A stretch of DNA of 64,000 nucleotides. Origin: Nocardioides renjunii (GTDB taxonomy: Bacteria > Actinomycetota > Actinomycetes > Propionibacteriales > Nocardioidaceae). Shown piece by piece: positions 42,680 to 51,749 of the stretch (the first letter of the stretch is position 1; each line of letters starts with the position of its first letter). The notes beneath the pieces were generated by a model. It saw only the letters and a list, made by a program, of their open reading frames with translations, did no database searches and was not told where the DNA came from. The stretch covers positions 2,170,001 to 2,234,000 of the forward strand of contig NZ_CP141058.1 of the NCBI RefSeq assembly GCF_034661175.1. Direction: 5' to 3'. The position numbers and the translations under genes are program-made.

Positions 42680-44020
42680 CTAGGACGGCGGGGCCTCCCC
42701 TGCGACGGGGGATGCCCGTCCAACCGTCGCAGTGCGCAGCGGCGCGAACGCGGTCTCCGGCCAGGTGCGGAGGACGAGCAGGGCGGCGACCGCAGCACAG
42801 GCCACGTAGACGCCGGGGAACAACTCGAAGCCGGTGGCGGCCACCACGGACTGGTTGACGAGCGGGGCGGTCCCGCCGAGCAGGGCGGACGAGAGGCCTG
42901 ACGCCACGGCCAGACCCGTGACGCGCACCTCGGTCGGGAACATCTCGGCGACCATCGCGACGGACAGGGCACCCCCGATGGCGATGCCGGCCAGGACCTG
43001 CACGGCGAGCAACGCGAGCAGCCCCCCGCGGGCGGCCAGCCAGGCCATCGGGACGGCCATGACGGCCAGCGCGGCGAGGCACGTCAGGACGACAGGCCGT
43101 CGACCGGTCCTGTCGGACAGGCGGCCGAGCGCCAGGGCCGCGCCAGCCGCCGTGACCAGCCCGAGTGACCCGGTCATGAGCGCGGTCGACAACGAGCGAC
43201 CTGTGGTCGCGACCACGTGGTTGGGCACGAAGACGAACATCGTGTTCAGGGCGAGGGCGCCGGTGCCCGCCAGCGCGAAACCGGCCACGATGCCGTCGCG
43301 GTGCTCGCGCCAGAGGCTCGTGACCGGGCTCGAGCTGGTGGCGCCTCGTCGAGCGAGGGCCACGAAGTGCGGGCTCTCCAACGTCGAGCGACGCAGCAGG
43401 AATCCCACGATGCCCAGCGGCAGCGCGAGGACGAACGCGAGCCGCCACCAGCCCGGATGGTCAGCCGTGGGGAGGACCTCGATCAGGACGGCCGCCAGGC
43501 CGAAGCCCAGGGCGAGCCCGAGCCCTTGGGTCGCGATCTGCCAGGCAGCCGTCGCCCCGCGGCGCCCGGGCGCCGCGTGCTCGGTGATGAAGACAGACGC
43601 CAAGCCGGCCTCGCCGCCTGCGGCCAGACCCTGCAGCGCACGCAGGACGACGATGAGCACGCTTGCCAGGACGCCGATCCGGGCGTAGCCCGGGAGCAGC
43701 CCGACGGCGACCGTCGCGCCGGTCATCAGGAGGAGGACCGCCGAGAAGACCACCCGGCGCCCCCGCAGGTCACCGATCCGTCCGAAGAGCACAGCGCCCA
43801 CCGGGCGCATCAGGAACGCCGTGGCGTAGACGGCGAAGGCGGCCAACAGCACGCTCGTGCTGTCCTCCGCGGGGAAGAAGACCGGTGTGATGACGATCGC
43901 CAGGCTCCCGAAGACGGCGAAGTCGTACCACTCCACGGTGTTGCCGATGCACGCCGCGCGCAGAGCGCGCCGGGACGCTCCCGGCGAGCCGTCCTCCACG
44001 GGCCCAGCGACGTCCGTCAC
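42680..44020 (-). CDS. MFS transporter, metabolite:H+ symporter (MHS) type
   Basis: A 446-aa transporter with 12 helices. RALRAACIGNTVEWYDFAVF is the MHS-family N-terminal signature, FGRIGDLRGRRVVF and LGRLSDRTGRRPVV are the two MFS motif-A loops, and ALQGLAAGGEAGLASVFITE is the helix-4/5 motif found in ProP, KgtP and ShiA. Substrates of the class include proline, betaine, ketoglutarate and shikimate; none can be picked here. The start is GTG 44020, divergent from a LuxR-type activator with a 69-base gap, which suggests regulation by that protein. Confidence 0.9.
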   Translation of the reverse strand: MTDVAGPVEDGSPGASRRALRAACIGNTVEWYDFAVFGSLAIVITPVFFPAEDSTSVLLAAFAVYATAFLMRPVGAVLFGRIGDLRGRRVVFSAVLLLMTGATVAVGLLPGYARIGVLASVLIVVLRALQGLAAGGEAGLASVFITEHAAPGRRGATAAWQIATQGLGLALGFGLAAVLIEVLPTADHPGWWRLAFVLALPLGIVGFLLRRSTLESPHFVALARRGATSSSPVTSLWREHRDGIVAGFALAGTGALALNTMFVFVPNHVVATTGRSLSTALMTGSLGLVTAAGAALALGRLSDRTGRRPVVLTCLAALAVMAVPMAWLAARGGLLALLAVQVLAGIAIGGALSVAMVAEMFPTEVRVTGLAVASGLSSALLGGTAPLVNQSVVAATGFELFPGVYVACAAVAALLVLRTWPETAFAPLRTATVGRASPVAGEAPPS

Positions 44021-44089
44021 GGGCCGAGGCTACTCGGCGACTACGATGACGTCACCCGCATCCGCGCACCCCTGTCGCAAGGTGCCCCC

Positions 44090-46357
44090 ATGAGCGAACG
44101 CCCCGAGCACGTCGTGCTCCTCGAGCCCGCGCCCCGCTCGGTCGACCAGTTCCTCGAGGCGAAGCTGCACCGGCCGCCGGCGCGCGACGGCTGGGTCGGA
44201 CGCCCTCGGCTCCTCGACGTCCTGGACCGCTCCGTGAGCCGGAGCGTGACGCTCGTCGCGGCCCCGGCGGGGTACGGCAAGACCACGGTCGTCGCCCAGT
44301 GGCTTGCCTCGCGGAGGGGGGAGCGTGCCGCGGCGTGGGTCTCGATCGACGCCGGGGACAACGACCCGGCCAGGCTGTGGGCCCACATCGCGACGGCGTT
44401 GCAGCGCGCCGGCTGCTTCCTCGCTCCCGACCTGCCCATGTTCCTCGTCGCTGCGAGCGCCGACGTCCGCACCCGCCTGCTCCCCCACCTCCTCAACGCG
44501 CTGGCAGCGACGTCGGACGGCATCACCTTGGTGCTCGACGACTTCCACGTCCTGGTCTCGCCCGAGTGCCACGAACAGGTCGCCTTCCTCGTCGAGAACC
44601 TGCCCCCGTCGACCAGCCTCGTGATCACGTCGCGGTCCGACCCGCGCCTCCGGCTGGGACGCCTGCGCGCCTCGGGAGGGCTCGCGGAGCTCCGCGCCGA
44701 CGACCTGGCATTCACCCGGGACGAGGCTCGCGAGCTCGCCGCCCGGGAGGGCGTCGACCTCTCCGACGCGGACCTCGACGAGCTGGTCGTCGACACGGAG
44801 GGATGGCCGGCGGGGCTCTATCTCTCCGTCTTGCTGCGCGCACACGACGACAGCACCAGCACGGTGGCGCCCCACGCCCGCACGGCGAACCGGTTCGTCG
44901 GCACCTACGTCACCGAGGAGGTCGTGAGCCAGCACCCGCCACCGGTGCGCGACCTGATCCTCCGGGCCTCGATCCTCGAGAGGTTCTGCGCGCCCCTCTG
45001 CGACGCCGTGGCCGGCCGGTCGGGATCGGCCGGCACGCTCGCCGCGCTGGCGCGGGAGAACCTGTTCGTCGTCCCCCTCGACGACACGGGCACCTGGTTC
45101 CGCTTCCACCACCTGTTCGCCGCCGTCGTGCGCAGCCAGCTCGAGGCGACGCTCGGTGACGACGTCGCCGAGATGCACGGGCGGGCCGCGGCGTGGTTCC
45201 GGGCCAACGGCTACGTCGACGACGCGGTCGCCCACCTCGTCGACGCGGGTGACCACCGGGCGGCGGCGACCGTCATCCAGGAGAACTGGTTCGACTACTA
45301 CGACGTCGGCCGCTCCGGCACCGTGCGCGCGTGGATGCGCGCGCTGGACCCCCGCGTCGTCGCCACCGACGCAGCAGCGGGCGTGACGGCGGCGTGGCTC
45401 GCCACCGTGCGGGGCGACCGACCGGCCCAGGCCCAGCACATGCAGGCCCTCGAGCCGCTGGCCGACGTGGGACCCCTGCCGGACGGGACGCACTCCGTCG
45501 AGTCGGCCGTCGCCCTCATGCGCGCCTCCTACGGCTACGGCGGACCGGGCGACATGGCTCGCGCTGCCCGCCGGGCCGTCGAGCTGGAGACGGACCCGCG
45601 CACCCGCGGCTACGCCATCGCCCAGCACTCGCTGGGCCACCTCGCCTACCTCGACGGCGACCTGGACGGAGCGATGGCGCTCCTCACGGAGGTGAGGAGG
45701 TGCGAGGCCGCACCGGCCACGCTGCGCGTCAACGGTCTCGCGCTGGAGGCGTTCATCGAGGACGAGCGCGGCGACCACGAGCGGAGCCGCGAGGCGGCCG
45801 AGCTGGCGGCCGCGATCGTCGACGCCCGCGCGATGCACGAGACGCCCCAGATGTCGATCAGCCTGACGGCGCTCGCGCAGGTCCAGGCCTCGGCCGGAGC
45901 CCTCGACGAGGCGATGGCCACGTGCCGGCGGGGGCTGTCCATCCGGCGCCGGCACATGACGTACGCGCCGTGGATGACCATCCACCACCTCACCGTCATG
46001 GCCCGGGTGGCCGCCCTGAGCGGTGACACCCCACTCGCGCTCGAGCTGCTGGACGAGATCGACGACCTGGTGTCCGGCTACGCCGACGGCGTGGCCGGCG
46101 TGCGCGCGCGGCTGGCCGCCATCCGGTCCCTCACCGGCGCCGGTGCGAGCAGCCGCGGAGGCGGCGAGCAGCTGACCGCGCGCGAGGTCGACGTCCTGCG
46201 CCTGCTGCAAGGGCCCCTGAGCCTGCGGGAGGTGGCCGGGGAGCTCTACCTCTCCCCGAACACCGTGAAGTCCCACACCCGGTCAGCCTTCCGCAAGCTC
46301 GGAGCCAGGTCCCGCGCGGAGGCCGTCGAGGCCGCCCGGCGGCGCCGGATCCTCTAG
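44090..46357 (+). CDS. LuxR-family ATP-binding regulator (LAL/MalT-like)
   Basis: A 755-aa large LuxR regulator. The N-terminal NTPase has Walker A APAGYGKTT (58-66) and Walker B ITLVLDDFH (about 144-152). A winged-helix and TPR-like helical region covers about 270-690, and a C-terminal LuxR HTH closes the protein (LTAREVDVLRLLQGPLSLRE, VAGELYLSPNTVKSHTRSAF, RKLGARSRAEAVEAARR). Such LAL proteins activate transcription when an inducer binds the sensor region. ATG 44090; TACGAT near 44042 could be its -10. It is divergent from the MHS transporter, a likely target. Confidence 0.93.
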   Translation: MSERPEHVVLLEPAPRSVDQFLEAKLHRPPARDGWVGRPRLLDVLDRSVSRSVTLVAAPAGYGKTTVVAQWLASRRGERAAAWVSIDAGDNDPARLWAHIATALQRAGCFLAPDLPMFLVAASADVRTRLLPHLLNALAATSDGITLVLDDFHVLVSPECHEQVAFLVENLPPSTSLVITSRSDPRLRLGRLRASGGLAELRADDLAFTRDEARELAAREGVDLSDADLDELVVDTEGWPAGLYLSVLLRAHDDSTSTVAPHARTANRFVGTYVTEEVVSQHPPPVRDLILRASILERFCAPLCDAVAGRSGSAGTLAALARENLFVVPLDDTGTWFRFHHLFAAVVRSQLEATLGDDVAEMHGRAAAWFRANGYVDDAVAHLVDAGDHRAAATVIQENWFDYYDVGRSGTVRAWMRALDPRVVATDAAAGVTAAWLATVRGDRPAQAQHMQALEPLADVGPLPDGTHSVESAVALMRASYGYGGPGDMARAARRAVELETDPRTRGYAIAQHSLGHLAYLDGDLDGAMALLTEVRRCEAAPATLRVNGLALEAFIEDERGDHERSREAAELAAAIVDARAMHETPQMSISLTALAQVQASAGALDEAMATCRRGLSIRRRHMTYAPWMTIHHLTVMARVAALSGDTPLALELLDEIDDLVSGYADGVAGVRARLAAIRSLTGAGASSRGGGEQLTAREVDVLRLLQGPLSLREVAGELYLSPNTVKSHTRSAFRKLGARSRAEAVEAARRRRIL

Positions 46358-46508
46358 CCGGAGACGGCGGGACCGCCGGGAGGGCGGGTTCCTGCCACGG
46401 CGGAGATCCGCCAGCCGTGCGCCCCGTTCGGAGGTGGGGAACGCCCGCGCCCGTGCCTACGCTGTCGCTGATGTGGGTGGTCAGCCCCCGACCGCCCCGT
46501 CGCTGCAC

Positions 46509-46546
46509 GCCTGCCCGCGGCTCCCCCCGAAACGCCGCGGGCAGGC
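46509..46546. terminator. Bidirectional terminator between convergent regulators
   Basis: GCCTGCCCGCGG (46509-46520) pairs perfectly with CCGCGGGCAGGC (46535-46546), a 12-bp stem with a 14-nt loop. It lies in the 197-base gap between the LAL gene and the convergent TrmB-LuxR gene, 8 bases from the stop of the latter. The rest of the gap shows no other feature. Confidence 0.8.
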
Positions 46547-46554
46547 CCGGACCG

Positions 46555-47541
46555 TCACGCCCAGCCGTGGCGCGCGGCGTACCAGCCGAGCTGTATCCGG
46601 CTCCTGACCCCGGCCAGGTCCTGCAGGTGGCGCAAGCGCCGCTGCACGGTCCGCAACGACAAGCCGAGCTGGGACGCCACGGCCTGGTCCGAGACGCCCG
46701 CCAGCATGAGGCTGAGCACCTGCCTGTCGAGTGCGGTCGGGCCGGCCTCCGGCCGGTCCGGACCGAGCGGAGCACCGTCAGGATCGTCCGCGTGGTCGGG
46801 GAGCACGAGGGGGTACGCGTGGCGCCAGGTCGACTCGAACAGGGCGTCCAGCGCTGCCAGCAGCCCGCTCCGCTGCAGCAGGACGGCGCCCGGCCCCCCG
46901 CCGAGGCCCAGCGGGACGAGGGCGAGCTCGGCGTCGGCGATGACGAGCTTGATCGGGAGCACGTCCACGACGCGCACCTGGAGCCCGTTGCGAAGGGAGT
47001 CCTCCGCCTCCTCCACCGCCCCCGGCTCGGCGAGCACGGCGGTGTCCAGCACCACCCGGATGGCCACGCCCCTGTCGACCGCCGCGGCCTCGGCCCGGTT
47101 CTCGCCCGGAGGCACCGCGACGAACGGCGCGGTGACGAACATGCGGAGCTCGCGCGAGGCGGCCTGCTGCACCTGGTGGAAGCGGTGCCGGACGGCATCG
47201 ACGCCCGTGACCACCTCGATGAGCTCGCCGATGTCGCGTCCGGTCATCGCCGCCCGGTGCTCCTCGGCCATCGTGGCCAGGGCCTGCTCCACCAGGCGCA
47301 GGCCGTCTCGACGCTCGTTGAGGAGGGCGCCCAGCGCTATGGCCGGTGGGGCGGCCACGAACGTCGCGTCGTCCGACCTGATCGCCAGACCGAGCTCCAC
47401 CAGGGTCGCCAGGCCCCTCCCGACCTCATGCCGGGACCGGTCGAGGGCGCCGGCCAGCACCGCAGCGGTCGTGTGCGGCCGACCGAGCAGGGCGCGGTAG
47501 ACGCGCTCGACGTCGGGCGCGATGCCTAGTTCCTCCAGCAC
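46555..47541 (-). CDS. TrmB-like/LuxR-type helix-turn-helix regulator
   Basis: A 328-aa regulator with two DNA-binding-like parts. The N-terminus (residues 1-70, LEELGIAPDVERVYRALLGR, TTAAVLAGALDRSRHEVGRG) is a TrmB-type winged helix. The centre is a phospholipase-D-like/TrmB effector region (RHRFHQVQQAASRELRMFVT, GVAIRVVLDTAVL). The C-terminus is a LuxR HTH (LDRQVLSLMLAGVSDQAVAS, QLGLSLRTVQRRLRHLQDL). GTG 47541 is selected because GGAGG is 7 nt upstream. It is divergent from the sulfatase-FGE operon, the obvious candidate target. Confidence 0.87.
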   Translation of the reverse strand: MLEELGIAPDVERVYRALLGRPHTTAAVLAGALDRSRHEVGRGLATLVELGLAIRSDDATFVAAPPAIALGALLNERRDGLRLVEQALATMAEEHRAAMTGRDIGELIEVVTGVDAVRHRFHQVQQAASRELRMFVTAPFVAVPPGENRAEAAAVDRGVAIRVVLDTAVLAEPGAVEEAEDSLRNGLQVRVVDVLPIKLVIADAELALVPLGLGGGPGAVLLQRSGLLAALDALFESTWRHAYPLVLPDHADDPDGAPLGPDRPEAGPTALDRQVLSLMLAGVSDQAVASQLGLSLRTVQRRLRHLQDLAGVRSRIQLGWYAARHGWA

Positions 47542-47689
47542 CACCTGACCTCCGGTCTCCACCCCCGGGCCCGAGCCTAGGAGGCGCAGGACCATCCCGT
47601 GCCTCCCCCGGAACGAGTGAAGCCGCCCCGGTCCGGAGCGTCGTACGTTCACCCGGAGTCCACCTCTGCTCCTAGCCCTGGAGGCCGCC

Positions 47690-49195
47690 GTGCCAAACCA
47701 ACCGAACATCCTCATCATCTGGGGCGACGACATCGGGATCAGCAACCTCAGCTGCTACAGCGAGGGACTGATGGGCTACCGCACCCCCAACATCGACCGC
47801 ATCGCCGCCGAGGGCGTGCGCTTCACCGACTACTACGGCGAGCAGAGCTGCACCGCCGGCCGGGCGGCGTTCATCACCGGCCAGAACCCCTACCGCACCG
47901 GACTGACCAAGGTCGGCATGCCGGGAGCGGACATCGGCATCCGGCCCGAGGACCCCACCATCGCGACCGCGCTGAAGGCCGTCGGCTACACCACCGGGCA
48001 GTTCGGCAAGAACCACTTCGGCGACCGCGACGAGTTCCTGCCCACCCAGCACGGGTTCGACGAGTTCTTCGGCAACCTCTACCACCTCAACGCCGAGGAG
48101 GAGCCGGAGCAGTTCGACTACCCCTCCGAGGAGGAGTTCCCGGACTTTCGCAAGAACTTCGGTCCGCGAGGGGTCATCCACGCCTGGGCCGACCCCGACG
48201 CGCCCGGCGGGCAGCGGATCGAGGACACCGGTCCGCTCACGCGGGAGCGGATGAAGACGATCGACGACGAGGTGGTGCCCGAGGCCCTGCGCTTCATGAC
48301 CGAGGCGAAGGAGAGCGACACCCCCTTCTTCGTCTGGCTCAACACCACCCACATGCACTTCCGGACCCACGTCAAGGACGGGAGCCGGGGCAAAGCCGGT
48401 CGCTGGCAGTCGGCCTACCACGACGCGATGTGCGACCACGACGAGCTCGTCGGACAGGTGCTCGCCCACCTCGACGAGCAGGGCCTGGCCGACAACACCA
48501 TCGTCATGTACTCGACCGACAACGGGCCGCACATGAACACCTGGCCCGACGGCGGCATGACGCCCTTCCGCAGCGAGAAGAACTCCAACTGGGAGGGCGC
48601 CTACCGCGTCCCGGCGATGGTGCGCTGGCCCGGACACATCCCGGCGGGCCAGGTCCTGAACGGGATCGTCAGCCACAACGACTGGTTCGTCACCCTGCTC
48701 GCGGCCGCCGGCGACACCGATGTCGCCGACCGGCTCAAGGCCGGCACGGACCTCGCGGGGTCGACGTACAAGGTGCACCTCGACGGCTTCAACCAGCTCG
48801 ACTACATCACCGGTGAGGCCGAGGCGAGCCCACGCCAGTTCTTCTTCTACGTCTCCGACGACGGCGACCTGACCGCGCTGCGCTACGACAACTGGAAGTT
48901 CGTCTTCCTCGAGCAGCGCATGCCGGGCACGCTGGCCATCTGGCTCGAGCCGTTCGTCGTGCTGCGGTGCCCGAAGATCTTCAACCTGCGCACCGATCCT
49001 TACGAGCGCGCGGACATCACCTCCAACACCTACTACGACTGGATGTTCTCGCACGCATGGCTGGTCATCCCGGCCACCGCATTCGTCGGCAGGATGATCC
49101 AGAGCCTCAAGGAGTTCCCGCCGCGACAGGAGCCCGCCAGCTTCACCATCGACAAGATGATGGAGAAGCTCAAGGCCGGCATCGCCGGCGCATGA
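47690..49195 (+). CDS. Arylsulfatase with CxAxR active-site motif
   Basis: A 501-aa cytoplasmic-looking sulfatase (no signal peptide). Metal-binding IIWGDDIGISN, the active-site block EQSC54TAGRAAFITGQ, VGYTTGQFGKNHFGDRDEF, WLNTTHMHF and MYSTDNGPHMNTWPDGGMTP cover the catalytic residues. The residue after C54-T is Ala rather than Pro, so the motif is CxAxR. The gene for the formylglycine-generating enzyme follows with a 4-nt overlap, which supports maturation of Cys54 by that enzyme. A TrmB-LuxR gene is divergent. The substrate is unknown. Confidence 0.93.
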   Translation: MPNQPNILIIWGDDIGISNLSCYSEGLMGYRTPNIDRIAAEGVRFTDYYGEQSCTAGRAAFITGQNPYRTGLTKVGMPGADIGIRPEDPTIATALKAVGYTTGQFGKNHFGDRDEFLPTQHGFDEFFGNLYHLNAEEEPEQFDYPSEEEFPDFRKNFGPRGVIHAWADPDAPGGQRIEDTGPLTRERMKTIDDEVVPEALRFMTEAKESDTPFFVWLNTTHMHFRTHVKDGSRGKAGRWQSAYHDAMCDHDELVGQVLAHLDEQGLADNTIVMYSTDNGPHMNTWPDGGMTPFRSEKNSNWEGAYRVPAMVRWPGHIPAGQVLNGIVSHNDWFVTLLAAAGDTDVADRLKAGTDLAGSTYKVHLDGFNQLDYITGEAEASPRQFFFYVSDDGDLTALRYDNWKFVFLEQRMPGTLAIWLEPFVVLRCPKIFNLRTDPYERADITSNTYYDWMFSHAWLVIPATAFVGRMIQSLKEFPPRQEPASFTIDKMMEKLKAGIAGA

Positions 49196-50166
49196 GGCGC
49201 GGGAGCGGGGCGGTCCTGGACGCCACGGCGGTCTCGCTGCCGGGCGGGGCCTTCACGATGGGCTCCGACACCCACTACCCGGAGGAGGCCCCGGCCCACC
49301 CGGTGCGGGTGGACGGCTTCTCCATCGACGCGACCACGGTCACCAACCGGCAGTTCGCCGCCTTCGTGAGGGACACGAGGTACGTCACCGTGGCGGAGCG
49401 CCCACCGGACCCGCAGGACTACCCCGATGCGGACCCGGCCAACCTGGTGCCGGGGTCCCTGGTCTTCACCCAGACGCCCGGACCGGTGGACCTGCGGCAC
49501 CTGAGCCAGTGGTGGACCTGGACCGCCGGCGCGTGCTGGTCGGCGCCCGAGGGGCCCGGCAGCTCGGTCAAGCGCCGCCCCGACCACCCGGTCGTGCAGG
49601 TCGCGCTCGAGGACTGCGAGGCCTACGCTGCCTGGGCTGGCGCCACGCTGCCGACGGAGGCGGAGTGGGAGTACGCCGCTCGCGGCGGCCTCGACGGAGC
49701 GGCGTACACCTGGGGTGACGAGGCCCGGCCGGACGGCCGCATCATGGCCAACACCTGGGACGGCCCGGACTTCCCCTGGCGCAGCACCCGCGAGAGCGGC
49801 TTCGTCGGCACCGCACCGGTCGGCAGCTTCCCGCCCAACGGCTACGGCCTCTTCGACATGGCCGGCAACGTCTGGGAGTGGACCGCCGACTGGTGGGTCA
49901 GTCGGCACCCCGATGCCGCCGAGAAGCCGTGCTGCGTCCCCACGAATCCCCGCGGCGGCCCGGTCGAGGCCAGCTATGACCCCGCCCAGCCGCAGTTCCG
50001 CATCGGCCGCAGGGTGGTCAAGGGCGGGTCGCACTTGTGCGCCGACACCTACTGCCTGCGCTACCGCCCCGCCGCCCGCCGGCCGCAGATGGTCGACACG
50101 GGCACCAGCCACCTCGGCTTCCGGTGCGTGCGCCGGACCCCGTCCGGAGGAGGAACCCATGAGTGA
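49192..50166 (+). CDS. Formylglycine-generating enzyme (sulfatase-modifying factor, SUMF1/FGE)
   Basis: A 324-aa copper-dependent oxidase that converts the sulfatase Cys to formylglycine. FGE/SUMF domain hallmarks: PGGAFTMGSDTHYPEEAPAH, TTVTNRQFAAFV, HPVVQVALEDCEAYAAWAG, LPTEAEWEYAARGG, GNVWEWTADWW and GTSHLGFRCVR. The two active-site cysteines are C283 and C288 in KGGSHLCADTYCLRYRP, with the spacing of C272/C277 in the Streptomyces enzyme. ATG 49192 overlaps the sulfatase stop by 4 nt. It is probably also required for the CxPxR sulfatase at 9089. Confidence 0.95.
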   Translation: MRRGSGAVLDATAVSLPGGAFTMGSDTHYPEEAPAHPVRVDGFSIDATTVTNRQFAAFVRDTRYVTVAERPPDPQDYPDADPANLVPGSLVFTQTPGPVDLRHLSQWWTWTAGACWSAPEGPGSSVKRRPDHPVVQVALEDCEAYAAWAGATLPTEAEWEYAARGGLDGAAYTWGDEARPDGRIMANTWDGPDFPWRSTRESGFVGTAPVGSFPPNGYGLFDMAGNVWEWTADWWVSRHPDAAEKPCCVPTNPRGGPVEASYDPAQPQFRIGRRVVKGGSHLCADTYCLRYRPAARRPQMVDTGTSHLGFRCVRRTPSGGGTHE

Positions 50167-50329
50167 CCACCCGACCGTGCCGCTGACCCAGGTGGCGGCG
50201 CTCGCCGCCGGCATGGCGGCCGTCGTGATCGCCTCGCGAGGCGCCGCCGCGGCTGCGCGGTTCGCGCTGCGCGAGCTCGACTACCGGGCCGGCAGCGACA
50301 TCGAGAGCTGGCTCAGGCACGTGCGGTGA
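50159..50329 (+). CDS. Small single-pass membrane protein downstream of FGE, 56 aa
   Basis: ATG 50159 overlaps the FGE stop by 8 nt and is preceded by GGAGGA. The protein has one hydrophobic segment (LTQVAALAAGMAAVVIASRG) and a short charged tail ending IESWLRHVR. The overlap indicates that it is a true member of the sulfatase-FGE operon. No family recognised. It may tether or stabilise a partner; this is inference. Its stop codon is part of the terminator hairpin that follows. Confidence 0.6.
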   Translation: MSDHPTVPLTQVAALAAGMAAVVIASRGAAAAARFALRELDYRAGSDIESWLRHVR

Positions 50330-50362
50330 GCGGACGGACGGCCGTGGCCGTCCGCCCGCTCA
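50327..50362. terminator. Bidirectional terminator hairpin
   Basis: GGACGGCC-GT-GGCCGTCC is a perfect 8-bp inner stem, extended by TGAGCGG/CCGCTCA outer arms with a small internal loop. It begins at the stop codon of the small membrane gene and separates it from the convergent glutamate decarboxylase gene. Confidence 0.75.
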
Positions 50363-50372
50363 CCACCCGCCG

Positions 50373-51749
50373 TCAGTAGCCGGTGCCCATCTTCGTCTGC
50401 TCACGCTCGGCCGGGTGCGTGCCACCCTTCTCGTCGAGGGTCGCGCAGGCGTCGGCGATGTCGCGCGTGAGCCGCTCCACCTGCTCTCGGCTCATCGTCT
50501 GCTTCACCAGCGCTCGCATGATCTTCACCTTCTCCGCGCGGGGCGGAAGGGTGTAGGCGGGCACCATCCACCCGCGCTCGGCGGACAGCTGCCAGGCGAT
50601 GTCGGACTCGTCGTACGACGCGTGCTCGCCGGAGAGGCGGAAGGCCACCAGCGGCAGCTGCTCCTGCCCGTCACCGATGACCTCGAACCTCCCGCTGGCG
50701 CGCAGGTTGGCTGCGAGCGCGGCGGCGTTCTGCTGCATCTGCCGCATCACGTAGGTGTAGCCGTCGCGGCCGAGCCGCACGAAGTTGTAGTACTGCGCGA
50801 GCACCAGGGCCGCTCCCGTGGAGAAGTTGAGCGTGAAGGTGGCATCGGTCTTGCCGAGGTAGTTCTCGTAGAAGACCAGGTCCTGCGCCAGGTCGGACGT
50901 CTCCCGGAACACCAACCACCCGATGCCGGGATAGACGAGCCCGTACTTGTGGCCCGAGACGTTGATCGACCGGACCTGCTCGAGCTGGAAGTCCCACGTC
51001 GATTCGGGGTAGAGGAACGGCCACACGAAGGCGCCGCTCGCGCCGTCGACGTGGATGGGGATGTCGAGGCCGCGCTCCTGCTTCACGTCGAGGAGCAGCT
51101 GGTTGATGCCGGCGATGTCGTCCTTGTGACCGGTGAAGGTGGTGCCGAGCACGCCCACGACGCCGATCGTGTTCTCGTCGAGGTGGGGGGCCACGTCCTC
51201 GGGGCCGATCGTGTACTTGTCCACCTCGAGCGGGATGATCCGCGGCTCCACGTCGAAGTAGCGACAGAACTTCTCCCACACCACGTGGACGTCGGCGCCG
51301 AAGACCAGGTTGGGCCGGTCGGTGGACGCGTGCTCGGCCTCCCGACGCTCCTTCCACTTCCACTTGAGGGACAGCGCGCCGAGCATGATGGCCTCCGACG
51401 AACCCTGCGTGCGGCAGCCGGTGGTCTGCCCCGGCGCGTAGAACAGGTCCGCCAGCATCCGCACGCACCGCTGCTCGATCTCGGCCGAGATGGGGTACTC
51501 CGCGTGGTCGATGAAGTTGCGGTGCAGGTTCTCGGCGATGATCCGCTGCGCCTCCGGCTCCATCCACGTCGTCACGAACGTGGCGAGGTTGCGCTGCGGG
51601 TCGCCCTCCAGGTTGAGGTCCTCCGCGAGCAGGCGGAAGGCGTCCGTCGGCGGCATCCCTCCCTGCGGGAACGCCGTGGACGGGACCGACTCCGTGAGGA
51701 ACCGGTTGCCGTAGAGGGCCTCTGTCTGTGCGTCGGTGAGCTGGGTCAT
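50373..51749 (-). CDS. gad: Glutamate decarboxylase
   Basis: A 458-aa PLP enzyme that converts glutamate to GABA and CO2 while consuming a proton, a known acid-resistance mechanism. Group II decarboxylase motifs are clear: GCRTQGSSEAIMLGALSLKW, HVDGASGAFVWPFLYP and the PLP lysine K268 in VSGHKYGLVYPGIGWL. The C-terminal tail (PAEREQTKMGTGY) resembles the pH-gating tail of E. coli GadB. ATG 51749 overlaps the upstream membrane gene by 4 nt. No GABA antiporter gene is adjacent. Confidence 0.95.
   Translation of the reverse strand: MTQLTDAQTEALYGNRFLTESVPSTAFPQGGMPPTDAFRLLAEDLNLEGDPQRNLATFVTTWMEPEAQRIIAENLHRNFIDHAEYPISAEIEQRCVRMLADLFYAPGQTTGCRTQGSSEAIMLGALSLKWKWKERREAEHASTDRPNLVFGADVHVVWEKFCRYFDVEPRIIPLEVDKYTIGPEDVAPHLDENTIGVVGVLGTTFTGHKDDIAGINQLLLDVKQERGLDIPIHVDGASGAFVWPFLYPESTWDFQLEQVRSINVSGHKYGLVYPGIGWLVFRETSDLAQDLVFYENYLGKTDATFTLNFSTGAALVLAQYYNFVRLGRDGYTYVMRQMQQNAAALAANLRASGRFEVIGDGQEQLPLVAFRLSGEHASYDESDIAWQLSAERGWMVPAYTLPPRAEKVKIMRALVKQTMSREQVERLTRDIADACATLDEKGGTHPAEREQTKMGTGY

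Noticed and set aside
43107..43121. A third copy of the CCTGTCNGACAGG palindrome of the 1935-2024 repeat
   Set aside because: It lies in the MHS transporter gene and encodes the conserved motif-A loop RLSDRTGRR, so coding constraint explains it.
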